Below are positions 7,786-14,361 of a DNA stretch of 22,226 bases, piece by piece. Made by a program: the position numbers and the translations under genes. Source of the stretch: CAZQLE01 sp964593905 (GTDB taxonomy: Bacteria > Chloroflexota > Anaerolineae > Anaerolineales > Anaerolineaceae); assembly GCA_964593905.1 (NCBI GenBank), contig CAZQLE010000049.1:1-22226 (forward strand), given 5' to 3'. The notes under the pieces are model-generated. The model had not been told where the DNA came from. It saw only the letters and a program-made list of their open reading frames with translations, and did no database searches. Within the stretch, counting starts at the first letter, position 1, and each line of letters begins with the position of its first letter.

Positions 7786-9624
7786 TCAGCGCGAAACCAA
7801 TGACCGCCGGAAGAAATCGGCCAGTTGGGGGTATAACCGCCGCTGGTTTTCAGGCCGGATGATGCCGTGCCCTTCATCGGCAAATTCCAGCAGTTGATAG
7901 CGAATCTGGTTTGCTTCCAGGCGTTCGACGATCAGACGGGTATTTGCGGGGGTCACATTGGGGTCGCGCAGCCCCTGCACGATAAAGAGCGGAATGCGAA
8001 TGCGGTCGACCATATGAATGGGCGAGCGCTGGTCATATTTTTCAGGGATCTCATCCGGCGTCCCGCCCATCATCTCGGCCGTCATCGGGCGCAAATCCGG
8101 CCGGGTGGTTTCATAATCCAGCCGTAAATCGGTCATGCCACAGATGGGGGCCGCGGCAGCAATCAAGTCGGGCGGGGCATGGGTGGCCAGATACCAGGCG
8201 CTGTAGCCGCCATAAGATGTGCCCGTCACCCCCACCTGGCCCGGCAGCGCCAGCCCCAGACGAAACAGCTCGCGCACCCCGCCCAGCAGGTCCTCCTGCT
8301 CACGTCCGCCCCAGCCGTCTTCGCGGATCAGGTGTTGAAAGGTCAGGCCAAAGCCGGTGCTGCCGCGATAATTGGGCACCAGCACATTAAACCCTTCCTG
8401 CACCAGATACTGAATCAGCGGGTGGACCCGGTCTTCATAATGCATGGTGGGCCCGCCGTGCACCAGCATGACAGCCTTTTGCTGATTATGCGACGTGCGA
8501 TACAGCCAGCCCTGAATCAATATACCATCGGCTGAACGCCAGCGAATTTCTTCGGCCGGGCACAGCGTGTAACCGGCATCTTCAGCCGGAAATAGAAAGG
8601 TCAGCGCAGCTTTTTCCTGCGCCGCATCCGTCAGGGTTACCAGTGTATCGGGTCGGGTCGCCGAATAAAAAATGCTCAACCAGCGCCCGTTGGCCGTTTT
8701 GCCCAGCGGCAGCAAATTGCCCTGCACCGCCGGAAACCGCACCTCTTCTCTGGTGGCAATGTGAATGCGAGACGGCGTGCGGCGCGCGTTGGTGATCTCA
8801 TTCACGATCACCCAGCCATCGGCGGCCGGCCAGCCGCCCTGAATCATGCGCGCCGGGTCATCGATCAGCCATTCAAGCCGGTTGGTGGCCAGGTCCAACA
8901 CCCCCAGGCGGGTATATTCCCGGTCTCTGGCGCCGGCTTCGGCGATCACCAACAACCTGGCGCCATCCGAAAACCAGCGTGCAAACACCTTGCGGTCGGC
9001 CCCGGCATTCAAAATTTCACTATCGGTCAAAGTCTCCAGGTCCACCAGGTGAAACTGCCGCCCGGCCGGGTGATAAGCCCGGCTGCCATAAATTAAAAAC
9101 CGGCCGCTGCGGTCCAGTTCAGGCTGTTCCCAGCCGGTGCGCTGCGGGCGGGCGATCACCTTCAGCTCGCCGCTGGATAGGTCCTGCCGAAACATCCAGG
9201 TGGGTTCAATCACCTGTTCGCGGTCGGGGTCATAATTCATCCCATAATATAAAAAACGCCCGTCCGGGCTGAGTGTGCCCCCGCGAATAAAACCAGCCGG
9301 CCGCGGTGAGGTAAGCGGCTGCAAGATCTCGGGTCGGTGAATCTCCACCCGATACAGACGGGCCTTTTCGTCACCATCCAGGTCTTCGGCCACAATGACC
9401 CCGCTCGAGTCGGGCAGCCAGCTCACCAGACGGGTGTTTTGCCGGGTTGCTGTCAGAGCGATGACGGGGTGGTTTTCACAAAGCAGATCCACGGCAAAAA
9501 CATCGCTATAAACCCGGCGGCGCGGCCAGGCAAAAGCGGCCCAGCGCCGGTCGGGCGACATTAACGCCGATGGAATGGCGGGCAACTGTAAAAGATGATC
9601 CAAAAAGCTGGCAGCAGTCATCAT
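7786..9624 (-). CDS. S9-family peptidase (prolyl oligopeptidase / acylaminoacyl-peptidase type)
   Basis: A 612-aa serine peptidase, probably cytosolic (no signal peptide). Residues about 20-365 form a beta-propeller with WD-like repeats such as FLYYGMN and RFLIYGS. Residues about 375-612 are the alpha/beta-hydrolase domain. The nucleophile is S470 in GTSYGGYSAWY, the acid is D554 in GLRDPNVTP, and the histidine is H586 in DEGHGI. The Asp-to-His spacing of 32 matches acylaminoacyl peptidases, and PNYRGSTGFG upstream forms the oxyanion-region signature. The length is normal for the S9C subfamily. The start is ATG 9624 or the in-frame TTG at 9627. No Shine-Dalgarno is present; a TACAAT box ends only 8 nt before the ATG, suggesting a leaderless mRNA. 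Typical substrates are short or N-acylated peptides. The gene is divergent from the coiled-coil membrane protein at 9672. Confidence 0.93.
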   Translation of the reverse strand: MMTAASFLDHLLQLPAIPSALMSPDRRWAAFAWPRRRVYSDVFAVDLLCENHPVIALTATRQNTRLVSWLPDSSGVIVAEDLDGDEKARLYRVEIHRPEILQPLTSPRPAGFIRGGTLSPDGRFLYYGMNYDPDREQVIEPTWMFRQDLSSGELKVIARPQRTGWEQPELDRSGRFLIYGSRAYHPAGRQFHLVDLETLTDSEILNAGADRKVFARWFSDGARLLVIAEAGARDREYTRLGVLDLATNRLEWLIDDPARMIQGGWPAADGWVIVNEITNARRTPSRIHIATREEVRFPAVQGNLLPLGKTANGRWLSIFYSATRPDTLVTLTDAAQEKAALTFLFPAEDAGYTLCPAEEIRWRSADGILIQGWLYRTSHNQQKAVMLVHGGPTMHYEDRVHPLIQYLVQEGFNVLVPNYRGSTGFGLTFQHLIREDGWGGREQEDLLGGVRELFRLGLALPGQVGVTGTSYGGYSAWYLATHAPPDLIAAAAPICGMTDLRLDYETTRPDLRPMTAEMMGGTPDEIPEKYDQRSPIHMVDRIRIPLFIVQGLRDPNVTPANTRLIVERLEANQIRYQLLEFADEGHGIIRPENQRRLYPQLADFFRRSLVSR

Positions 9625-9632
9625 CAAAAAAG

Positions 9633-9638
9633 ATTGTA
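9633..9638 (-). promoter_or_regulatory. -10 box of the S9 peptidase gene, leaderless configuration
   Basis: TACAAT on the minus strand ends 8 nt before ATG 9624, the distance at which transcription normally begins, so the start codon should lie at or near the 5' end of the mRNA. No Shine-Dalgarno sequence is visible. No good -35 match is seen at 16-18 bp. Confidence 0.55.
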
Positions 9639-9659
9639 ACGGGAGATTTTGAAATCTGC

Positions 9660-9665
9660 TAGAAT
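9660..9665 (+). promoter_or_regulatory. -10 box of the coiled-coil membrane protein gene, leaderless configuration
   Basis: TAGAAT ends 6 nt before ATG 9672, and no Shine-Dalgarno lies between or upstream. A poor -35-like TTGTAA sits at 9634-9639, with a 20-bp spacer and overlapping the opposite -10 box. The two divergent promoters therefore occupy the same 47-bp intergenic stretch. Confidence 0.55.
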
Positions 9666-9671
9666 AGACGC

Positions 9672-10502
9672 ATGAAAACCTTGCTGCAAACCAGGTATTC
9701 GGGTTTCTTGCTGCGCACGGCAGCCGTGGTTGGTGCCATCATCGGCCTTGTGCTACTGATCGGCCTCTGGGGCGCGACCCCGTTCCTATACCGGGGGCTG
9801 AACGCGGGCATCGATTTTGCCGCCCAAACGCTGGATACCGCCGCGAGCATCCTGACCAGCGGATCGGATGTGATCGCCGAAGCCCAGGAAGATGTGACCT
9901 TTATCGCCGATTCGGCGGTTCATGTAGCCGACACCCTCGAAAGCACCGCCCTGCTCAGCCGCTCGATCAGCGGGCTGGTGGGCACCGATCTGCGCATGAT
10001 GGCCGAAGAGACCCAAAAAGCCCTCGATACTACCCGTACCAGTGCGCGGGTGGTCGATGACACCCTGCGCCTGATCGGTTCCATCCCGATTGTTGGCAAA
10101 CGCTATCAGCCAGATGTGCCGTTGGAACAATCCATCGCCCAGGTATCGCGCAGCATGGCAGAGGTGCCGGCCTCGCTGGAGAAGATCCAGGGAGAGATGT
10201 TTGAAACCAGCCGCAGCCTGCACAGCGTGCAGGGCGATATCCGCGTCTTGTATCGCAAAATGAACGATATCAACGAAGAGCTAACCCGCACGCGCGCGGT
10301 TTTGGATCGCTACAATGAAAACATCGCCGAGTTCCAGACCCTGCTGCCGGTGGTGCGTGGCGCGGCGCCGTGGGTGTTTGGCGGGTTTGTGCTGCTAAAC
10401 AGCCTGCTGCTGGTCTGGTTCATCATCGCCCAGATGGCGCTCTACGCCCAGGGAGAGATGATGCAGGCCGCGGCGATAAAAACCACCCCGATAGAGTCAT
10501 AA
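9672..10502 (+). CDS. Two-helix membrane protein with extracytoplasmic coiled coil
   Basis: A 276-aa protein of unknown family. Helix 1 is at about residues 14-38 (AAVVGAIIGLVLLIGLWG) and helix 2 at about 233-258. Between them lies a nearly unbroken alpha-helical region of about 190 residues with heptad-like hydrophobic spacing and many Asp/Glu/Thr/Ala/Ser, interrupted by IGSIPIVGKRYQPDVPLEQS near residue 140, which probably turns the chain back as a hairpin. The layout recalls methyl-accepting-protein-like sensor domains without a signalling tail, or tethers of the cell envelope, but there is no HAMP, kinase or cyclase domain. The short C-terminal tail is cytosolic if the N-terminus is inside. 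The gene shares a divergent, possibly leaderless promoter region with the S9 peptidase. No clear terminator follows; the repeat region begins about 45 bp downstream. Confidence 0.7.
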   Translation: MKTLLQTRYSGFLLRTAAVVGAIIGLVLLIGLWGATPFLYRGLNAGIDFAAQTLDTAASILTSGSDVIAEAQEDVTFIADSAVHVADTLESTALLSRSISGLVGTDLRMMAEETQKALDTTRTSARVVDDTLRLIGSIPIVGKRYQPDVPLEQSIAQVSRSMAEVPASLEKIQGEMFETSRSLHSVQGDIRVLYRKMNDINEELTRTRAVLDRYNENIAEFQTLLPVVRGAAPWVFGGFVLLNSLLLVWFIIAQMALYAQGEMMQAAAIKTTPIES

Positions 10503-10548
10503 AAAAGAACGGATCTGGCTTCAAATAAAACAGAGTGGCAGACAGGCT

Positions 10549-10605
10549 GCATGACACGGCTGCGCTCATGCGTCATGCTGAGCCGGTGTGTACAAGTAAA
10601 AGTCC
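10549..10605. repeat. Decayed remnants of the 125-bp palindromic repeat
   Basis: GCATGACAC at 10549-10557 equals the right end of the 125-bp element. It is followed by a linker ending CGCTCAT, which also joins the two intact copies at 10731-10742, and then by a degraded left end (GTCATGCTGAGCCGG, 10572-10586). A second linker with AAGTCC precedes intact copy 1. The stretch is the worn start of a longer array. Confidence 0.7.
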
Positions 10606-10730
10606 GTGTCATTCTGAGCCGGGGCGCCATGTTCTACTGGCGCCCCGCGCGAAGAATCCCTACCCATGCAGGCAGCAGCGAGAGTCTTGCCGATCGGCGT
10701 AGGGATGCTTCACTTCGTTCAGCATGACAC
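10606..10730. repeat. 125-bp nested palindromic element, copy 1
   Basis: The ends are inverted: GTGTCATTCTGA (10606-10617) against TCAGCATGACAC (11 of 12 pair). Inside are a perfect 9-bp hairpin (GGGGCGCCA, 10621-10629, with TGGCGCCCC, 10638-10646, loop 8), a second long stem (GAAGAATCCCTAC against GTAGGGATGCTTC, 12 of 13), and a small central hairpin. This layered palindrome has no coding frame of its own. Palindromes starting GTGTCATTCTGAG with internal GAAGAATC are known from many bacterial genomes as dispersed, non-autonomous repeats. Whether they move by transposase in trans is not established here. Confidence 0.88.
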
Positions 10731-10742
10731 GGACACGCTCAT

Positions 10743-10867
10743 GTGTCATTCTGAGCCGGTGCGCCATGTTCTACTGGCGCACCGCGCGAAGAATCTCTGC
10801 CCATGCAGGCAGCGACGAGAGTCTTGCCGATCGACGTAGGGATGCTTCACTCCGTTCAGCATGACAC
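10743..10867. repeat. 125-bp nested palindromic element, copy 2
   Basis: Same length and layout as copy 1, in the same orientation, 12 bp downstream. The 9-bp hairpin reads GGTGCGCCA (10758-10766) and TGGCGCACC (10775-10783): both arms changed against copy 1, so pairing is kept. The middle stem is less well kept (GAAGAATCTCTGC), with several mismatches. The differences show the copies have diverged and are not a recent duplication or an assembly artefact. Confidence 0.88.
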
Positions 10868-10905
10868 GTAAAAAAATCCGTGTCTTTCTTAAGCCGGTGC
10901 ACAGC
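10868..10905. repeat. Truncated left end of a further 125-bp element
   Basis: After a linker with GTAAAAAAATCC, similar to the linker before copy 1, GTGTCTTTCTTAAGCCGGTG (10880-10899) matches the left end of the element at most positions. It is then cut off before the tRNA-tail repeat begins. It indicates the array once extended further right. Confidence 0.6.
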
Positions 10906-10912
10906 TTGTGAG

Positions 10913-11054
10913 GTTAAATAAAAAAGAGCGGGAGACGGGATCCGAATACCTACCCCCCTGCGGGGCGCACGAATGTCTCGAGTGTTAAATAAAAAAGAGC
11001 GGGAGACAGGATCCGAATACCTACCCCCCTGCGGGGCGCACGAATGTCTCGAGT
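10913..11054 (-). repeat. Two tandem 71-bp repeats built on the 3' tail of the tRNA-Gly gene
   Basis: Units 10913-10983 and 10984-11054 differ at one position only (10937 G, 11008 A). The first 29 bases of each unit are identical (one mismatch in the second) to 11055-11083, which is the T-run, acceptor arm and part of the T arm of the real tRNA-Gly. A shared CGAATGTC further in also matches. Between these lies an unrelated GC-rich insert with a CCCC/GGGG hairpin. On the minus strand each unit therefore ends like a tRNA tail followed by its T-rich run. Neither unit has the D arm or anticodon arm, so they are not tRNA genes. Tandem tRNA tails are what repeated site-specific integration or slipped replication would leave. 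Confidence 0.9.
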
Positions 11055-11068
11055 GTTAAATAAAAAAG

Positions 11069-11140
11069 AGCGGGAGACGGGATTCGAACCCGCGAATGTC
11101 AGCTTGGAAGGCTGATGCCTTACCACTTGGCGACTCCCGC
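11069..11140 (-). tRNA. tRNA-Gly (anticodon UCC)
   Basis: On the minus strand the 7-bp acceptor stem GCGGGAG/CTCCCGC, the D arm (GCC/GGC), the anticodon stem TCAGC/GCTGA with loop CTTCCAA, and a T arm with TTCGAAT are all present. The anticodon TCC reads GGA and related glycine codons. The discriminator base is T, usual for bacterial tRNA-Gly. The CCA end is not encoded. A T-rich run (TCTTTTTTATTT) directly follows and may stop transcription. A clear promoter lies just upstream. The tail of the gene is repeated twice downstream (10913-11054). Confidence 0.96.
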
Positions 11141-11152
11141 AATTCTGCCGTT

Positions 11153-11181
11153 ATTATACCCGCAAAACACGCCGCGGTGAA
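11153..11181 (-). promoter_or_regulatory. Promoter of tRNA-Gly
   Basis: On the minus strand a perfect TATAAT (11158-11153) and TTCACC (11181-11176, 4 of 6 to TTGACA) are spaced by 17 bp. Transcription would begin a few bases before the tRNA 5' end at 11140. The -35 box ends five bases short of the exchanger gene stop at 11186, so the tRNA sits tightly behind the gmk operon with its own promoter. Confidence 0.8.
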
Positions 11182-11185
11182 GGAA

Positions 11186-12829
11186 TTACCGGAATAAAAT
11201 CATCAGCACCTGGGCCAGGATGATCTTCGCCAGCAGCGCCACCGGGTACACCGTGGCATACCCGATATTGGGTAGCTCATTTTTGGCCTGCTCCAGGCTG
11301 AAGCCCAGCGCAGCCGGCTGGGTGTGCAGCCCCGAAACAATCCCGATCAACAACCCCATCGGAATCTTCAACACCTTATACCCGATCCACAAACTGAGAA
11401 AAGCCGTCAACAGCGTCACCACTGCCCCCACGGCAAAAACCACCACACCATTGCCCCGGGTCAGGGTTTGCACAAATTCATACCCCGAGCGCGTACCCAC
11501 CCCCGCCAGAAACATCACCAACCCGATCTGGCGCAGGGTCAAATTGGCGCTGTAGGGAATCTGCCAGACAACTTTTCCGGTGCGGCCCACCGCGCCCAGC
11601 ACCAGCGCCGATACCAGCGGGCCACCCGCCACCCCCAGGCGCAGGTTGATACCGCCCGGCAGCGGGATGGGAATTGACCCAATCAACAACCCCAGCGCCA
11701 GCCCCAGGCTGAAAGACATGATATCCAGCTCACTGACGGCGCGGTAAGAATCACCCAGAAAAGCGCGCAGCTCGGCCATGCGGTCACGCGGGGCAACCAC
11801 CCGCACCTGGTCTCCCAACAGCAGCACCGTCTCGCCATGCGGCAGCATTTCCATATCGCCCCGCCGCAGCCGGGTCACCACCGAGCCAAACCGATCCAGA
11901 AGGGCCAGCTCGCTCAACCGTTTCCCTGCAATTTGCGCGCTGGAAATAAAAACCCGCTGCTTGTCATACAGGCTGGTATCAAACTCCAACGCCACATCGC
12001 TCAGGCGGCCCAGTTTTTCGGCTATCTGCCGCGTTGTTTCGGGCACGGCAATCACGCTCACCCGGTCGCCCGGCATCAGGCGCGTACCACCCGTTGTCAA
12101 CGACAACTCGCCATCGCGCTGCAGGCGGCCAAAAACCACATCCCACCCAAAGCGCCCCACCAGTTGGTGAATCGTGGCCCGCGGGTCGATTTGCACCAGG
12201 ATCGTATGGCTGTCGAGCGGCTCCTGGCTGGCGCCCAGGTCGGCATGTTCGCGGTTCTCCTGCTGATAGTCAATCTTCCACCAGCGTTGCATCACAAAAA
12301 CCGCCAGAATCACCCCCATCGCACCCATCGGGTAAGTGATCGAATACGCCACCACAGGTTCCGATTCGATCAGGGCCGCAACATCGGCCGGGTTATTGTT
12401 CTTAATAAATTCGATCACCCCGGCCAACGCAGCCGTGACCGAAAGGCTGCCCGTATACCCGCCGGCGATGACCGTGTTCTCAAATTGCAGCAGCCCGCCC
12501 AACAGGCCCATCAGCAGCGCGCCAAAGAGCGCGCCGCCCAACACCAGCAGGTTATAAACCAGCCCCTTGCTGCGCAGCGAGGCAAAAAAAAGGCTGCCGC
12601 TGCTCAGCCCAATCGTATACACAAATAACACCAGCCCCAGGGTATAGATGATATCGGGCAGTTTTAAGGCCGGGTCGATGGCGCCAAAAGCCAGACCCAC
12701 AAACAAAACCGCCGCCACCCCCAGATTGGCGCCGCCGATACGCAGTTTTCCCAGCGGATAGCCGATGCCGGCCACCAGAAAAAGCAGCAGCAGCGGGTTC
12801 TGGCTTAAAAAAGTGACCAGCCAGGTCAT
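11186..12829 (-). CDS. AspT/YidE-family membrane exchanger with two TrkA-C domains
   Basis: A 547-aa protein with the layout of the aspartate:alanine exchanger family (TC 2.A.81). N-terminal membrane helices span about residues 1-190, including YTIGLSSGSLFF and GGYTGSLSVTAAL. A cytosolic pair of TrkA-C (RCK_C) domains follows at about 205-370, each ending in a GDRVSVIAV- or GDQVRVVAP-type strand. C-terminal helices fill about 372-547, with FLAGVGTRSGYEFV and IGIVSGLHTQPAALGF, the second internal repeat. The length is close to AspT (about 540 aa). The family swaps dicarboxylate or amino acids across the membrane; many members are of unknown substrate, as here. TrkA-C domains usually bind a regulatory ligand. 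The gene overlaps the upstream rhomboid by four bases (ATGA), so it is the third gene of a gmk-rhomboid-exchanger operon. The tRNA-Gly promoter begins right after its stop. Confidence 0.9.
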   Translation of the reverse strand: MTWLVTFLSQNPLLLLFLVAGIGYPLGKLRIGGANLGVAAVLFVGLAFGAIDPALKLPDIIYTLGLVLFVYTIGLSSGSLFFASLRSKGLVYNLLVLGGALFGALLMGLLGGLLQFENTVIAGGYTGSLSVTAALAGVIEFIKNNNPADVAALIESEPVVAYSITYPMGAMGVILAVFVMQRWWKIDYQQENREHADLGASQEPLDSHTILVQIDPRATIHQLVGRFGWDVVFGRLQRDGELSLTTGGTRLMPGDRVSVIAVPETTRQIAEKLGRLSDVALEFDTSLYDKQRVFISSAQIAGKRLSELALLDRFGSVVTRLRRGDMEMLPHGETVLLLGDQVRVVAPRDRMAELRAFLGDSYRAVSELDIMSFSLGLALGLLIGSIPIPLPGGINLRLGVAGGPLVSALVLGAVGRTGKVVWQIPYSANLTLRQIGLVMFLAGVGTRSGYEFVQTLTRGNGVVVFAVGAVVTLLTAFLSLWIGYKVLKIPMGLLIGIVSGLHTQPAALGFSLEQAKNELPNIGYATVYPVALLAKIILAQVLMILFR

Positions 12830-13593
12830 CCCTGCACCCGCAGCCCGACCAGCACAAAGACCAGCGCAACAACCACAGCCACCACCGCGGCCACAATCCA
12901 GGCCTGTTTCAGATCCACCTGATCTTGCAACTCAAAACCGGGGTAGCTCGGGACCACCTTGAACATCGGTCCTCCAAACCAGGCAAAGGCCAGCCCACCC
13001 AGCAGACCGCCCAAATGTCCCCAATTATCAATTCCCGGACGCAGCCCAAGGAAGAGATTGACGCCGGCAATGGTGACGATATTGATCAAAGCAGCGCGGG
13101 CGTTTCCGCCAAACAAAAAGCGGTTGCGCAGCACAAACACCCCTTCTGCAGCCAGCAGGCCAAAAATTGCGGTCGATGCGCCCAAAGATGGGCTGGGCGT
13201 TAAAATAAACGACAACACATTCCCGGCAAAACCACCCAGCACATACAGCATCAAAAAGCGGGAATGGCCGTAATAGCGTTCCAGCGATGGCCCCAGCGAG
13301 TAAAGCGCATACATATTCACCAGAATATGCACTGCGCTGCCATGCAACAGCATGGGGGTCAACAAGCGCCAGTACTGTCCCTGAACAATCAGCGGAGCAA
13401 ACTTCACCCCCAACTGCACCGGGATATCAACCCCCGCCAGAAACTCCGTCAGGATCTGCAAAACATACATCCCGACAGTCACAACAATGAGAATATACGT
13501 CACCCACGGCCGCACGGGGTCGGGCAAACGCACCGAAACCGTTTGCGCCGCCTGCGGCTCATTCAAACGAGGGTCATCTTCTGTCGACATCAT
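12826..13593 (-). CDS. Rhomboid family intramembrane serine protease
   Basis: A 255-aa membrane protein with an N-terminal cytosolic segment of about 28 residues and roughly seven helices. The motif WRLLTPMLLHGSAVHILVNM (residues 75-94) provides H84, H89 and N93. The catalytic serine is S140 in LGASTAIFG. The catalytic histidine is H193 in GHLGGLLGG. All key residues are present, so it should be active. A last helix at about 230-252 lies after the rhomboid core and a short cytosolic loop, giving the 6+1 plan. ATG 13593 overlaps the gmk stop by four bases, and its own stop overlaps the exchanger start by four, so its translation is probably coupled to both. Unlike the rhomboid at 1319-2047 it is GC-rich like the chromosome and probably the resident copy. 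Substrate unknown. Confidence 0.93.
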   Translation of the reverse strand: MMSTEDDPRLNEPQAAQTVSVRLPDPVRPWVTYILIVVTVGMYVLQILTEFLAGVDIPVQLGVKFAPLIVQGQYWRLLTPMLLHGSAVHILVNMYALYSLGPSLERYYGHSRFLMLYVLGGFAGNVLSFILTPSPSLGASTAIFGLLAAEGVFVLRNRFLFGGNARAALINIVTIAGVNLFLGLRPGIDNWGHLGGLLGGLAFAWFGGPMFKVVPSYPGFELQDQVDLKQAWIVAAVVAVVVALVFVLVGLRVQG

Positions 13594-14216
13594 ATCGTAA
13601 TCTTTCTATGCGGGTGGCGGTGGTGTTCGGCCGAAAGGATTTCAATAATATTTTCCACCGCATGATCGAGACAATTTTCTGCATTAATCACCAGGTAATC
13701 AAACACATCCAGATGATCCATCTCTTCACGCGCAGCTTTTAAACGCCGCTCCAGGTTTTCGGGGGTTTCTGTGTTGCGATTCGCCAGCCGGCGATACCAT
13801 TCCTCAGCATCATGCGGAAGAATAAAGATCATCACCGCCTCCGGGCACAGTTTGCGCACCTTCATCGCTCCCTGCACATCCACCCGCAAAATGGTGTCCT
13901 TTCCGCTGGCAAGCGCCTCGCGAATCTGCTGTTTTGGAATCCCTTTGTAATCATTATAGACCAACGAATGTTCAATCAACTCATCGCAAGCCATCATCCG
14001 TTCAAATTCTTCCTTGCTGACAAAGAAATAATCCACCCCGTGAACCTCGCCGGGGCGCGGCAGCCGCGAAGTGGCCGTCACCACAAAATGCATGGGATAG
14101 TTACGCTCTTTCAATGCTTTGACAACCGAGTCTTTTCCCACCCCAGACGGGCCAGAAATAACCACCAGTAAAGGCTGGGGGTGAAAAACATCAAACGAGA
14201 GGTTCTCTAATTGCAT
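13590..14216 (-). CDS. gmk: Guanylate kinase
   Basis: A 208-aa cytosolic enzyme that phosphorylates GMP (and dGMP) to GDP with ATP, an essential step in guanine nucleotide supply. The P-loop GPSGVGKDS is at residues 22-30. The GMP-binding segment is TATSRLPRPGEVHGVDYFFVSKEEF, with the expected Arg residues and HGVDY. VDVQGAMKV and the IFILP strand follow, then the lid region with ERRLKAAREE. The length is typical. ATG 14216 is preceded by GGAGG about 10 nt upstream. It is the first gene of an ATGA-linked operon with a rhomboid protease and an AspT-like exchanger, which is an unusual partner set; gmk more often sits with rpoZ, coaBC or priA. The 254-bp region upstream, shared with the FmdB-like gene, contains two strong inverted repeats and a TATAAT box readable in either direction. 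Confidence 0.96.
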   Translation of the reverse strand: MQLENLSFDVFHPQPLLVVISGPSGVGKDSVVKALKERNYPMHFVVTATSRLPRPGEVHGVDYFFVSKEEFERMMACDELIEHSLVYNDYKGIPKQQIREALASGKDTILRVDVQGAMKVRKLCPEAVMIFILPHDAEEWYRRLANRNTETPENLERRLKAAREEMDHLDVFDYLVINAENCLDHAVENIIEILSAEHHRHPHRKITI

Positions 14217-14263
14217 CGGCTTGCTGCCTCCAATGTATTGGGTGATGGTGCGGTTTTTAAACA

Positions 14264-14292
14264 GCAGATTTGCCCGGTTCGGGCTTTTCTGC
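14264..14292. promoter_or_regulatory. Two-step inverted repeat in the gmk leader
   Basis: An outer 5-bp stem (14264-14268 with 14288-14292) and an inner 5-bp stem (GCCCG, 14272-14276, with CGGGC, 14280-14284) are separated on both sides by exactly three T, with a 3-base loop. In the plus direction the inner stem is followed by TTTTCT, so it resembles a short terminator. In the gmk direction it would be a leader hairpin about 50 nt before the start codon. Its role is not known. Confidence 0.55.
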
Positions 14293-14320
14293 CAGCATTG
14301 CGACGATCTTTATAAGGGCC

Positions 14321-14345
14321 GTGCGTTTCGAGCATTCGAAAGCAC
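14321..14345. promoter_or_regulatory. Inverted repeat between gmk and the FmdB-like gene (possible operator)
   Basis: GTGC at 14321-14324, one unpaired G, and TTTCGA at 14326-14331 pair with TCGAAA (14336-14341) and GCAC (14342-14345), leaving a 4-base loop. Ten paired positions with one bulge is the longest inverted repeat in this intergenic region. It sits about 20 bp from the TATAAT box, where a repressor or activator site would be effective, but it could also be a leader hairpin. Confidence 0.5.
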
Positions 14346-14361
14346 ATTTTCTCTTGCGCTG

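Noticed and set aside
10606..10867. Insertion sequences
   Set aside because: Each element is only 125 bp and has no transposase frame; at most they are non-autonomous elements.
10913..11054. Additional tRNA genes or a CRISPR array
   Set aside because: The tandem units lack D and anticodon arms, so they are not tRNAs. Units are directly adjacent without variable spacers, so they are not CRISPR repeats.
11837..12628. 263-codon plus-strand open frame antisense to the exchanger gene
   Set aside because: Proline-, histidine- and glutamine-rich composition with no domain, caused by codon bias of the GC-rich gene on the other strand; the minus frame matches a known family over its full length.
14264..14292. 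Intrinsic terminator on the plus strand
   Set aside because: The inner stem has only 5 bp, the T-run is broken by C, and no plus-strand gene ends nearby, so a leader or regulatory hairpin is more likely.
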